DNA of 24,722 nucleotides from contig JBJSXI010000112.1 in NCBI GenBank assembly GCA_046086305.1, forward strand, positions 1 to 24,722, read 5' to 3'. Positions 15,634-22,933 of this stretch are shown here, piece after piece (within the stretch, counting starts at the first letter, position 1; each line of letters starts with the position of its first letter). A program made the translations under genes and the position numbers. This DNA is from UBA668 sp046086305 (GTDB lineage: Bacteria > Actinomycetota > Acidimicrobiia > Acidimicrobiales > Ilumatobacteraceae). The notes below the pieces were generated by a model, which saw only the letters and a list, made by a program, of their open reading frames with translations, ran no database searches and had not been told where the DNA came from.

Positions 15634-16338
15634 ATGGCACTCGACGTCACCGACGAGTCGTTCTCGACCGAGGTCCTCGAACGCTCCTATCAGGTTCCCG
15701 TCATCGTCGACCTGTGGGCACCGTGGTGCGGCCCGTGCCGTCAGCTCGGTCCGATCCTCGAGAAGGTCGTCGACGCTACGGGGGGCAAGGTCGTGCTGGT
15801 CAAGGTCGACACCGACCAGAACCCCCAGATCGCCCAGGCCTTCCAGGTGCAGTCGATCCCGGCGGTGTACGCGTTGCGAGACGGCAAGGTGGTCGACGGA
15901 TTCATGGGCGCCTATCCCGAGCACGTGGTGCAGCAGTTCGTGGATTCGTTGATGCCCACCGATGCCGAGACCACCGTGCGGACGCTCATCGCCGAGGGCA
16001 CCGAGGGCTCGTACCGTGCCGCACTCGAACTCGAGCCCGGCAACGAGGACGCGATCGTCGGTCTGGCCGAACTGCTCGTCGCACGTGGCGAGAACGAATC
16101 GGCGCTGCAGTTCCTCGCGCGGATCCCCGAGACCGACCGCACGCGCCATGTGGCCGCGCTCGCACGCACCACCATCGCGCCCGACGACGACCACGATGCG
16201 ACGCTGACCGCACTGCTCGACAAGGTGAAGACCGACGACGACGCGCGCCAGCAGTTCCTCGACATCCTCGAGCTGATGGGCCCGCACGATCCGCGCACGG
16301 CGGCGTATCGCCGCCAGCTCACGGCCCGACTGTTCTGA
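15634..16338 (+). CDS. Thioredoxin-domain protein with TPR-like C-terminus (CnoX/YbbN type)
   Basis: This is a 234-residue cytoplasmic protein. Residues 1-108 form a thioredoxin domain with the redox-active WCGPC (31-35) and the cis-proline P76 in SIPAVY. Residues from about 115 on are helical TPR-like repeats (YRAALELEPGNEDAIVGLAELLVARGENESALQFL), the layout of the YbbN/CnoX co-chaperones that protect substrates for chaperonins under oxidative stress. Unlike E. coli CnoX, the two active-site cysteines are intact, so it may act as a disulfide reductase too. The chosen ATG is six bases after TATCGT; upstream in-frame sequence would overlap the divergent phosphotransferase gene. A glycosyltransferase gene follows after a short gap. 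Confidence 0.9.
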   Translation: MALDVTDESFSTEVLERSYQVPVIVDLWAPWCGPCRQLGPILEKVVDATGGKVVLVKVDTDQNPQIAQAFQVQSIPAVYALRDGKVVDGFMGAYPEHVVQQFVDSLMPTDAETTVRTLIAEGTEGSYRAALELEPGNEDAIVGLAELLVARGENESALQFLARIPETDRTRHVAALARTTIAPDDDHDATLTALLDKVKTDDDARQQFLDILELMGPHDPRTAAYRRQLTARLF

Positions 16339-16361
16339 GTCGGCGCGGTGGTGATGCGCCG

Positions 16362-17576
16362 GTGACGCGGGTGGCCGAGCGATCCGGTCGTGCGTTGCGC
16401 GTCGGCATGGTGTGCCCCTACAGCCTGTCGGTGCCCGGCGGTGTGCAGGCCCAGGTGATGGGACTCGCCCGTGAACTGCGCCGTCGGGGTGTCGAGGTGC
16501 GTGTCCTCGCCCCGTGCGATGGTCCTCCGCCTGCGACGTTCGTGACGCCGCTCGGCGACAGTCTGCCGACATCGGCGAACGGGTCGATCGCGCCACTCGC
16601 GCCCGACGCGCCGGCCGCGCTGCGCACGATGCGCGCCCTGCTCGACGAGCAGTTCGACGTCCTCCACGTCCACGAACCCTTCGCCCCGGGCGCCACGGTG
16701 ACGGCGGTGGTGCTGCACGTCTCTCCGATCGTGGCGACCTTCCACGCCGCCGGTGACAGCGCCGGATACCGCTACCTCAGCGGACTCATCCGGCGGTCGG
16801 CCGAGAACATCGACGAGCGGGTCGTGGTGTCCAAGGACGCCAGGGCGCTCGTCGAGGGGTACATCGGGGGCGAGTACACCGTGCTGTTCAACGGTGTCAA
16901 GATCGAGTCGTTCGCCTCGGCCGCACCGTGGCCGACGACGGGGCCGACGATCTTCTTCTGCGGTCGACACGAAGAGCGCAAGGGCCTCGACGTCCTCCTC
17001 GACGCCATGGGGCGGCTCGGCCCGGAGGTGCGGCTGTGGATCGGCAGTTCGGGGCCCGACACCGAGCGGCTCCGCGCACTCACCCGGTCGGATTCGCGCA
17101 TCGAGTGGCTGGGCCGCCTGTCGGATGCCGAGAAGGCGTCACGGCTGCGCGGTGCCGACGTGTTCTGTGCGCCGTCGTTGCGCGGCGAGTCGTTCGGTGT
17201 CGTGCTCGTGGAGGCGATGGCCGCGGGCACCGCTGTCGTGGCGAGTTCACTCGACGGGTACCGCAACGTGGCCACCGATGGCGTCGACGCAGCACTCGTC
17301 GAACCGGGCGACGCCGTAGCCCTGGCCGCAGCCCTCGAGCGGGTGCTGTCCGACCGCCAGCTCGCCGAGGCGCTCGTGACTGCCGGGACCGCCCGGGCGC
17401 GCGACTTCTCGATGGTCACCCTGGCCGATCGCTACCTCGAGATCTACACCCGGCTGGCCCGTGCCACGGCCGGTCCGGGTGAATGGCTCTCGTTGCGCCC
17501 CCCGTCACCCCTGCGCGGGTGGCGCGCTCGTATGATGGCCCGAGTGCGCCGTCCCGAGAGAGTGAGGTCCGAATGA
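16362..17576 (+). CDS. GT4-family glycosyltransferase, PimA-like (phosphatidylinositol mannosyltransferase)
   Basis: This is a 404-residue GT-B glycosyltransferase. The N-terminal RVGMVCPYSLSVPGGVQAQVMGLA closely follows the PimA pattern. FDVLHVHEPFAP, PIVATFHAAGDS and VLFNGVKIESF are also shared. The C-terminal E-x7-E motif of GT4 enzymes is E276/E284 in GESFGVVLVEAMAAG. PimA transfers mannose from GDP-mannose to phosphatidylinositol on the inner membrane face. The exact lipid acceptor here is inferred. The start is uncertain: GTG at 16362, GTG at 16371 or a later ATG at 16410 would all keep most of the domain. The stop overlaps lemA by four bases. In mycobacteria a pimA gene also lies upstream of pdxST-yebC-ruvCAB, so the order is partly conserved. 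Confidence 0.88.
   Translation: MTRVAERSGRALRVGMVCPYSLSVPGGVQAQVMGLARELRRRGVEVRVLAPCDGPPPATFVTPLGDSLPTSANGSIAPLAPDAPAALRTMRALLDEQFDVLHVHEPFAPGATVTAVVLHVSPIVATFHAAGDSAGYRYLSGLIRRSAENIDERVVVSKDARALVEGYIGGEYTVLFNGVKIESFASAAPWPTTGPTIFFCGRHEERKGLDVLLDAMGRLGPEVRLWIGSSGPDTERLRALTRSDSRIEWLGRLSDAEKASRLRGADVFCAPSLRGESFGVVLVEAMAAGTAVVASSLDGYRNVATDGVDAALVEPGDAVALAAALERVLSDRQLAEALVTAGTARARDFSMVTLADRYLEIYTRLARATAGPGEWLSLRPPSPLRGWRARMMARVRRPERVRSE
17531..17536 (+). promoter_or_regulatory. Possible internal -10 element ahead of lemA
   Basis: TATGAT is the closest match to a consensus -10 in the window. It lies inside the 3' end of the glycosyltransferase gene, 36 bases before the lemA ATG. That would give a short leader containing a GAGG ribosome-binding site at about 17565. 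No convincing -35 is visible. Confidence 0.4.
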
Positions 17577-18121
17577 TCTGGGTCATCCTCGCCGTGGTGG
17601 TCGTGCTCGCCCTGTTCGTCGTACTCGCGTACAACGGGCTCGTGCGGGCCCGCAACCAGGTCGACAACGCGTGGTCGCAGATCGACGTGCAGTTGAAGCG
17701 GCGTCTCGACCTGATCCCCAACCTCGTCGAGACGGTGAAGGGCTACGCCGCCCACGAGCGCGAGACCCTGCAGGCCGTCATCGAGGCACGGAACGCGGCG
17801 ATCGCCGCTGCTCCCGATCCGCACCACCAGGCGGCTGCCGACCAGCAGGTCACCGGAGCGCTGCGCCAGCTGTTCGCGTTGGGCGAGGCATATCCCGACC
17901 TGAAGGCCAATCAGAACTTCCTCGCCCTCCAAGAGGAACTCGCGGCGACCGAGGGCCGGGTCGCCTACGCGCGGCAGTTCTACAACGACAGCGTCCTTGG
18001 CTACAACAACCGTCTGCAGTCGTTCCCGACGGTGATCATCGCCCGGACGTTCTCGTTCACCGCCCGCGACTACTTCGAGACCGACGACACTGCACGAGAC
18101 GTGCCGAAGGTGCAGTTCTGA
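17573..18121 (+). CDS. lemA: LemA-family membrane protein
   Basis: This is a 182-residue LemA protein. One N-terminal membrane helix (about residues 2-22) is followed by NGLVRARNQVDNAWSQIDVQLKRRLDLIPNLVETVKGYAAHE, the family hallmark, and then a helical cytoplasmic or periplasmic bundle ending in YNNRLQSFPTVIIARTFSF. The function is not well defined. LemA genes are often paired with HtpX-type or other membrane proteases, as here. The ATG at 17573 overlaps the glycosyltransferase stop by four bases (ATGA) and has GAGG upstream. htpX follows four bases after the stop. Confidence 0.95.
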   Translation: MIWVILAVVVVLALFVVLAYNGLVRARNQVDNAWSQIDVQLKRRLDLIPNLVETVKGYAAHERETLQAVIEARNAAIAAAPDPHHQAAADQQVTGALRQLFALGEAYPDLKANQNFLALQEELAATEGRVAYARQFYNDSVLGYNNRLQSFPTVIIARTFSFTARDYFETDDTARDVPKVQF

Positions 18122-18125
18122 GTCC

Positions 18126-19031
18126 ATGTTCGAGTTGATCCGCGCCAACAAGCGGCGCAGTGTGATGCTGATGGTGGGGTTCGTCGTCGTCCTCACCCTC
18201 GCCGGCGCGGAGTTCGGCTGGGCGATCGGCAACGGCGCGGCAGGAACCGTCATCGCCCTCGTCGCGAGCGCAGTGATCGCGTTCGGCTCGTACTGGAAGG
18301 CCGACACCATTGCGCTCGCCGTCAGCCGTGCGCACCCAGCAGATCCGCAGCAGTACCGGCGGCTCTACAACCTCGTCGAGGGACTGTGCATCGCGAGCGG
18401 TCTGCCGATGCCGCGGATCTACATCGTCGACGACCCGGCGCCGAACGCGTTCGCGACGGGCCGCAATCCGAAGCACGCCGCCATTGCAGTCACATCGGGA
18501 CTGCTCGAGTCACTCGACCGGGTGGAACTCGAGGGTGTCATCGCCCACGAGCTGTCGCACGTCCGGAACTACGACATCCTCGTCAGCACCCTGGCCGTCA
18601 CGCTCGTCGGCGCTGTTGCACTCCTCAGCAATATCGGCATTCGCACGATGTGGTGGAACGGCGGCCGAGTGCGCAGGTCGGGCGACCACGGCGACCACAA
18701 CAATCCGCTCGCCCTCATCGGGTTCGTGCTCCTCCTGCTCACGCCGCTCGTCGCCAAGGTGATGCAGGCTGCGGTGAGTCGTCGACGCGAGACCCTCGCC
18801 GATGTGAGCGCGTGCCAGCTCACCCGATACCCACCCGGACTCATCTCGGCGCTCGAGAAGTTGAAGGCTGACACGACGGCCACACATTCGGCGACCACGG
18901 CGACCGCTCACCTGTGGATCGAGCAGCCGATGTCGGGCGTTGCCGACGAGGGCCGCCTCGGTGCATGGAACCGCCTGTTCGACACCCATCCACCGCTCGA
19001 CGAGCGCATCGCCCTGCTGAAGGAACTGTGA
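18126..19031 (+). CDS. htpX: HtpX-type M48 membrane zinc metalloprotease
   Basis: This 301-residue membrane protease degrades misfolded membrane proteins. Two N-terminal membrane helices (about 12-30 and 36-56) come first. The catalytic zinc site HELSH is at 141-145, and the third ligand is probably E222 in RRRETLADVSA. Two further hydrophobic segments lie around 152-172 and 195-215. PAPNAFATGRNPKHAAIAVTSGLLE is typical of HtpX, and the C-terminal THPPLDERI is also conserved. It lies four bases after lemA, and its stop overlaps the DUF3048 gene by four bases (GTGA), so lemA, htpX and DUF3048 form one unit devoted to the membrane. Confidence 0.95.
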   Translation: MFELIRANKRRSVMLMVGFVVVLTLAGAEFGWAIGNGAAGTVIALVASAVIAFGSYWKADTIALAVSRAHPADPQQYRRLYNLVEGLCIASGLPMPRIYIVDDPAPNAFATGRNPKHAAIAVTSGLLESLDRVELEGVIAHELSHVRNYDILVSTLAVTLVGAVALLSNIGIRTMWWNGGRVRRSGDHGDHNNPLALIGFVLLLLTPLVAKVMQAAVSRRRETLADVSACQLTRYPPGLISALEKLKADTTATHSATTATAHLWIEQPMSGVADEGRLGAWNRLFDTHPPLDERIALLKEL

Positions 19032-20113
19032 CCCCCGACCAGCGACGGCTCGACCGGCGCACCCTTCTCGGCATGGCGGTCCTCGCCGTGAGTGGCGCGG
19101 CGTGTGCCACACGGAGCGCCGACGACACGAACACCGTGCCCACTGCGCCGGTGAACCCCTCGCCGCCGGAAACGGCGACGCCCACGCTGCCCAGTCCGTC
19201 AACATCGACGACGGCGGTACCGACCGAGGTGTACCCGCTCACCGGGCTGCCGGTCTCCGATGCGACATCGGCGGCGCGTCCCGCACTCGTCGTCAAGATC
19301 GACAACAACGCCAAGGCCCGGCCGCAGACCGGACTCGGTGTCGCCGACATCGTGTTCGAGGAGATCGTGGAGACCCAGACTCGCTTCGCCGCGGTCTTCC
19401 ACAGCCGGGGGAGTGATCCGGTGGGGCCGATCCGCTCCGGTCGCACCCAGGACATCGACCTGCTCGGCTCGTTCGACCGACCACTGTTCATGTGGAGCGG
19501 AGGGAACGACGCGGTCACCGCGGCGATCGAGTCGAGCGACCTGCGCAGCCTGAGCGCGCTCGAGTCGGATGCGGCCGAGGCGGCGGGCTTCTTCCGCGAT
19601 CCCGATCGCGAGAAGCCTCACAACCTGTATGCCACGTGCTCGGGTGCGTGGTCGGCGGCGCCGCCCGACGCCGGTGCACCACCCGCCCAGTTCGTGTATC
19701 GGGCGCCGGGTGTGGCGCCTGTCGGTGCGTCGGCGAGTATGTGCTCGGGCGAGATGGATGGCCTCGAGGTGATGTGGCGCCACGATGCGGGCTCGGGTTC
19801 GTACCTGCGGTGGACTGCCGGCAAGGAGCACCGCGACATGATCACCGGGCAGATCGCCGCAGAGAATGTGGTGGTCATGTACGTCGAGTACCGGGCCAGC
19901 GCCGCCGATGCGCGCAGTCCTGAGGCCGACACGATCGGCTCGGGTGATGCCTTCGTGTGCACGGCGGGCGTCGTGGTCGAGGGCACGTGGCGCCGCGACG
20001 ACCGGCAGTCCCCGGTGGAGTTGACGGCGGCCGACGGGACGCCGATCGCCCTCACTCCCGGGCGCACCTGGGTCGAACTGGCCCGCGCGAACACGTTCTC
20101 CGTCGTCGCCTGA
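19028..20113 (+). CDS. DUF3048-domain (YerB-like) exported protein, probable Tat lipoprotein
   Basis: This is a 361-residue protein with an export signal. It has twin arginines R10-R11 in DRRTLLG, then a hydrophobic stretch, then SGAAC with Cys26. The box is not perfect (Gly at -3), so lipid attachment is likely but not certain. Next is a low-complexity Pro/Thr/Ser linker (about 34-66), then the DUF3048 core: YPLTGLPV, RPALVVKIDNNAKARPQTGLGVADIVFEE, VGPIRSGRTQDIDLLGSF and later VVVMYVEYR. The family includes Bacillus YerB and has no established biochemistry; a cell-envelope role is inferred. The start is GTG, overlapping the htpX stop. A pdxS promoter follows the stop. Confidence 0.9.
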   Translation: MTPDQRRLDRRTLLGMAVLAVSGAACATRSADDTNTVPTAPVNPSPPETATPTLPSPSTSTTAVPTEVYPLTGLPVSDATSAARPALVVKIDNNAKARPQTGLGVADIVFEEIVETQTRFAAVFHSRGSDPVGPIRSGRTQDIDLLGSFDRPLFMWSGGNDAVTAAIESSDLRSLSALESDAAEAAGFFRDPDREKPHNLYATCSGAWSAAPPDAGAPPAQFVYRAPGVAPVGASASMCSGEMDGLEVMWRHDAGSGSYLRWTAGKEHRDMITGQIAAENVVVMYVEYRASAADARSPEADTIGSGDAFVCTAGVVVEGTWRRDDRQSPVELTAADGTPIALTPGRTWVELARANTFSVVA

Positions 20114-20128
20114 CCACGGCCTCACCGG

Positions 20129-20134
20129 TACGAT
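20129..20134 (+). promoter_or_regulatory. -10 element of pdxS, probably leaderless
   Basis: TACGAT lies seven bases before the pdxS ATG at 20142. No Shine-Dalgarno sequence precedes the start. Confidence 0.5.
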
Positions 20135-20141
20135 CTCGGCC

Positions 20142-21029
20142 ATGAACGAGTCGCGCGCCACCGGAACCCTTCCCGTCAAGCGGGGTCTTGCCGAGATGCT
20201 CAAGGGTGGCGTCATCATGGACGTCGTCACCCCCGAGCAGGCCACGATCGCCGAGGATGCCGGTGCCGTGGCCGTGATGGCCCTCGAGCGTGTACCGGCC
20301 GACATCCGCCGCGATGGTGGCGTGGCCCGGATGAGCGATCCGGAGATGATCGAGGGGATCAAGGCGGCGGTCACCATCCCCGTGATGGCCAAGGCGCGTA
20401 TCGGCCACTTCGTCGAGGCCCAGATCCTGCAGTCGCTCGGTGTCGACTATGTCGACGAGAGCGAAGTGCTCACCCCGGCCGACGAGGCGCACCACATCGA
20501 CAAGTGGGCCTTCACCGTGCCGTTCGTGTGCGGGGCGACGAACCTCGGTGAGGCGCTCCGGCGCATCAGCGAGGGTGCCTGCATGATCCGCAGCAAGGGT
20601 GAGGCCGGTACCGGCAACATCGTCGAGGCCGTGCGCCACCTGCGCAGCATCATCGGCGACATCCGCCGTATCACCCAGGCCGACTCGGTCGAGCTGTTCC
20701 AGTGGGCCAAGCAGTTGCAGGCGCCGCTGCCGCTCGTGCAGGAGATCGCCGCGACCGGATGGCTGCCCGTGCCACTGTTCTGCGCCGGCGGTATCGCCAC
20801 CCCGGCCGATGCGGCGCTGGCCATGCAACTCGGCGCCGAGGCGGTGTTCGTGGGATCGGGCATCTTCAAGAGCGATGATCCGGCCCGTCGGGCACGCGCG
20901 ATCGTCGAGGCGACGACGCACTTCCGTGATGCCGCCATCCTCGCCAAGGTCAGCAAGGGCCTCGGCGCGCCGATGACGGGAATCGGGATGGACGAGATCA
21001 ACCAGCGCTACGCCGAGCGTGGCTGGTGA
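20142..21029 (+). CDS. pdxS: Pyridoxal 5'-phosphate synthase, lyase subunit PdxS
   Basis: PdxS makes pyridoxal phosphate (vitamin B6) from ribose 5-phosphate, glyceraldehyde 3-phosphate and ammonia supplied by PdxT. The 295-residue barrel has D27 (GVIMDVV), the first catalytic lysine K84 (PVMAKARIGH) and the second K152 (RSKGEAGTGN). The glycine-rich CAGGIATPADAAL and VGSGIFKSDDP phosphate sites and the flexible C-terminus are also present. The protein is full length. It begins a new unit after the DUF3048 gene, and pdxT follows 21 bases downstream. Confidence 0.98.
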   Translation: MNESRATGTLPVKRGLAEMLKGGVIMDVVTPEQATIAEDAGAVAVMALERVPADIRRDGGVARMSDPEMIEGIKAAVTIPVMAKARIGHFVEAQILQSLGVDYVDESEVLTPADEAHHIDKWAFTVPFVCGATNLGEALRRISEGACMIRSKGEAGTGNIVEAVRHLRSIIGDIRRITQADSVELFQWAKQLQAPLPLVQEIAATGWLPVPLFCAGGIATPADAALAMQLGAEAVFVGSGIFKSDDPARRARAIVEATTHFRDAAILAKVSKGLGAPMTGIGMDEINQRYAERGW

Positions 21030-21039
21030 ACCGACGTCC

Positions 21040-21043
21040 GGAG
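21040..21043 (+). promoter_or_regulatory. Ribosome-binding site of pdxT
   Basis: GGAG lies seven bases before the GTG at 21051 and supports that codon as the pdxT start. Confidence 0.55.
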
Positions 21044-21050
21044 CCCCCAG

Positions 21051-21656
21051 GTGGATCCGCTCGTCGGCGTTCTCGCCCTGCAGGGCGCATTCGCCGCGCA
21101 TGAACGCGCCCTGACCCGCCTCGGTGTCGCCACGCGCCAGGTGCGCACCCCCGAAGATCTCGCAGATGTCGATGCCATCGTGCTGCCCGGTGGCGAGAGC
21201 ACGACGATGTCGCACCTGCTCACGACCTCGGGGTTGTTCGACATGCTCGATCGTCGTCTCGCCGACGGGATGCCGGTGCTCGGGACGTGTGCGGGCATGA
21301 TCCTGCTGGCGTCGCACGTGCTCGACGGACGCGCCGATCAGCGCACGTTCGGCCGTGTCGATGTGACGGTGCGTCGCAACGGCTACGGCCGTCAGGTCGA
21401 CAGCTTCGAGGTCGACCTCGACATCCCCGAACTCGCAGCCCACGGCCTCGGCGCAGACCCGTTCCATGCCGTGTTCATCCGTGCACCGAAGGTGGAGTCG
21501 GTGGGTCGACGTGCCGAGGTGCTCGCCTCGCACGAGGGTGTGCCGGTACTGGTGGCCGACGGTCCGTCCGTGGTCGCAGCCTTCCATCCCGAGCTCACCG
21601 ACGACGGTCGTGTGCACTCGCTGTTCCTGCGTCGCGCAGCGATCGTCGCTGCGTAG
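21051..21656 (+). CDS. pdxT: Pyridoxal 5'-phosphate synthase, glutaminase subunit PdxT
   Basis: PdxT hydrolyses glutamine and channels ammonia to PdxS in a 12+12 complex. The 201-residue class I amidotransferase has the opening VGVLALQGAFAAHE, the PGGEST motif (47-52), the nucleophile C80 in LGTCAGM and the partners H179 and E181 in FHPEL. The start is GTG with a GGAG site upstream. It is a complete gene and the second of the pdxS-pdxT pair. yebC follows after 33 bases with its own strong ribosome-binding site. Confidence 0.97.
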   Translation: MDPLVGVLALQGAFAAHERALTRLGVATRQVRTPEDLADVDAIVLPGGESTTMSHLLTTSGLFDMLDRRLADGMPVLGTCAGMILLASHVLDGRADQRTFGRVDVTVRRNGYGRQVDSFEVDLDIPELAAHGLGADPFHAVFIRAPKVESVGRRAEVLASHEGVPVLVADGPSVVAAFHPELTDDGRVHSLFLRRAAIVAA

Positions 21657-21677
21657 CCGATCACTCGATTCACCACT

Positions 21678-21682
21678 GGAGG
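21678..21682 (+). promoter_or_regulatory. Strong ribosome-binding site of yebC
   Basis: GGAGG lies seven bases before the yebC ATG at 21690. It is a clear Shine-Dalgarno sequence in a window where most unit starts lack one. Confidence 0.65.
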
Positions 21683-21689
21683 ATCACCG

Positions 21690-22433
21690 ATGTCCGGTCA
21701 CTCGAAATGGGCAACGATCAAACACAAGAAGGGTGCCGCTGACAAGGCACGCGGCAAGTTGTTCAACAAGATCGCCCGACAGCTCGAGGTCGCCGCTCGC
21801 GAGGGCGGCCCCGACGTGACGGCCAACGCGACGCTGCGCACGGTGGTGCAGAAGGCCAAGGCCGCGCAGATGACCAACGACGCCATCGATCGGGCGATCA
21901 AGCGCGGTGCGGGGGTGGCCGAGGGCGGCACCTACGAGTCGATCACCTACGAGGGCTACGCGCCCGGCGGTGTGGCGATCCTGATCGACGTGCTCACCGA
22001 CAACCGCAACCGCACGAGCGGCGAGGTGCGCAACGTGTTCAACAAGCTCGGCGGAAGTATGGCCGAACCGGGTGCCGTGTCGTGGCAGTTCGCCCGACGC
22101 GGTGTCCTCCTCGTGCGAGGTGACGAAGATGCGGTGATGCTCGCGGCGCTCGAGGCGGGGGCCGACGACGTCGCGGCCGATGGCGACGGATGGAGGGTCA
22201 CGACCGATCCCTCGGTGCTCGACGAGGTGCGCACTGCGCTCGTCGCCGCCGGGCTGCAAGTGGTGTCGGCCGAGAGCACGATGGTGTCGAGTCTCACCGT
22301 CGAGGTGGTCGATGCCGACGACGCTCGCAAGATCCTGCGCATCATGGATGCACTCGAGGACAACGACGATGTGCAGGACGTGTACAGCAACTTCGACATC
22401 AGCGACGAGTTGATGGAGTCGGTCGGCTCGTGA
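21690..22433 (+). CDS. yebC: YebC/PmpR-family protein
   Basis: This is a 247-residue protein of the YebC/PmpR family, with the invariant opening MSGHSKWATIKHKKGAAD and the segments KAKAAQMTNDAIDRAIKRG, YEGYAPGG, DNRNRTSGEVRNVFNK and GSMAEPGAVSWQF. Members are described as DNA-binding regulators and, in other studies, as factors that help ribosomes through difficult sequences. The gene commonly lies just upstream of ruvC, as in this window, here with a peroxiredoxin gene between. The start has GGAGG at a seven-base spacing. The stop overlaps the peroxiredoxin GTG by four bases. Confidence 0.97.
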   Translation: MSGHSKWATIKHKKGAADKARGKLFNKIARQLEVAAREGGPDVTANATLRTVVQKAKAAQMTNDAIDRAIKRGAGVAEGGTYESITYEGYAPGGVAILIDVLTDNRNRTSGEVRNVFNKLGGSMAEPGAVSWQFARRGVLLVRGDEDAVMLAALEAGADDVAADGDGWRVTTDPSVLDEVRTALVAAGLQVVSAESTMVSSLTVEVVDADDARKILRIMDALEDNDDVQDVYSNFDISDELMESVGS

Positions 22434-22885
22434 CCGTCGGTGTCGGCGACGTCGCCCCTGCGTTCCGACTTCCCGCGACCGGCGGACGCGAGATCGCGCT
22501 GGCCGACTTCGTGGGTCGGCCCGTGGTGCTCGTCTTCTACCCGGCCGACGACAGCGCGGTGTGCACGCGACAGCTCAACTCGTACAACGACGATCTCGCC
22601 GACTTCGAGACACTCGATGCCCAGGTGCTCGGCATCTCGTCACAGGACGTCGCCAGCCACGAGCGGTTCGCCGACCGTCATGGGCTGCGCTTCCCGCTGC
22701 TCGCCGACACCGACAAGGTCGTCGCAGCGGCGTATGGCACCCTCGGCCCGCTCGGCTTCCCGCGACGCAGTGTGGTGATCGTCGACCGGTCGGGGATCGT
22801 GCGCTACGTGCACCGGGCCATCGCCGGGGTCACCTACCGCCCGGTGGGTGAACTGGTCGACGTGTTGGCCTCGTTGGCCCCCTGA
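22430..22885 (+). CDS. Peroxiredoxin of the AhpC/TSA superfamily, single cysteine
   Basis: This 151-residue thiol peroxidase reduces hydrogen peroxide or organic peroxides. The active-site motif is FYPADDSAVCTRQL, with peroxidatic C45; the family P-x3-T-x2-C appears as P38-x3-S42-x2-C45. The resolving partner Arg is likely in GFPRRSVVIVD. C45 is the only cysteine in the protein, so it should be a one-cysteine type that needs an external thiol partner. The start is GTG, overlapping the yebC stop (GTGA). The gene lies between yebC and ruvC, which are commonly close neighbours in bacteria. BCP-like and AhpE-like are both possible labels. Confidence 0.9.
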   Translation: MTVGVGDVAPAFRLPATGGREIALADFVGRPVVLVFYPADDSAVCTRQLNSYNDDLADFETLDAQVLGISSQDVASHERFADRHGLRFPLLADTDKVVAAAYGTLGPLGFPRRSVVIVDRSGIVRYVHRAIAGVTYRPVGELVDVLASLAP

Positions 22886-22913
22886 GATGCGCCCCGGGGC
22901 AGCGCCGACCGGG

Positions 22914-22919
22914 TAGTGT
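22914..22919 (+). promoter_or_regulatory. -10 element of the ruvCAB unit, probably leaderless
   Basis: TAGTGT lies seven bases before the ruvC GTG at 22927, and no Shine-Dalgarno sequence is present. Confidence 0.45.
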
Positions 22920-22933
22920 CGTACGCGTGTTCG
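22920..22933 (+). promoter_or_regulatory. Candidate LexA (SOS) box over the ruvC start
   Basis: The site CGTAC-GCGT-GTTCG matches the actinobacterial/Gram-positive LexA box CGAAC-N4-GTTCG at nine of ten defined positions, and its spacer fits RNRY. It covers the predicted transcription and translation start of ruvC, so LexA would block initiation. ruvC operons are SOS-controlled in several Gram-positive bacteria (established), so the call is plausible. Confidence 0.5.

Noticed and set aside
20052..21617. Long open frame of 521 codons on the minus strand
   Set aside because: It is antisense to pdxS and pdxT, both complete with catalytic residues.
22891..22900. 10-base palindrome GCCCCGGGGC between the peroxiredoxin gene and ruvC
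   Set aside because: It has no loop and no T tract, so it is not a terminator, and a short G/C palindrome is expected by chance in this composition.
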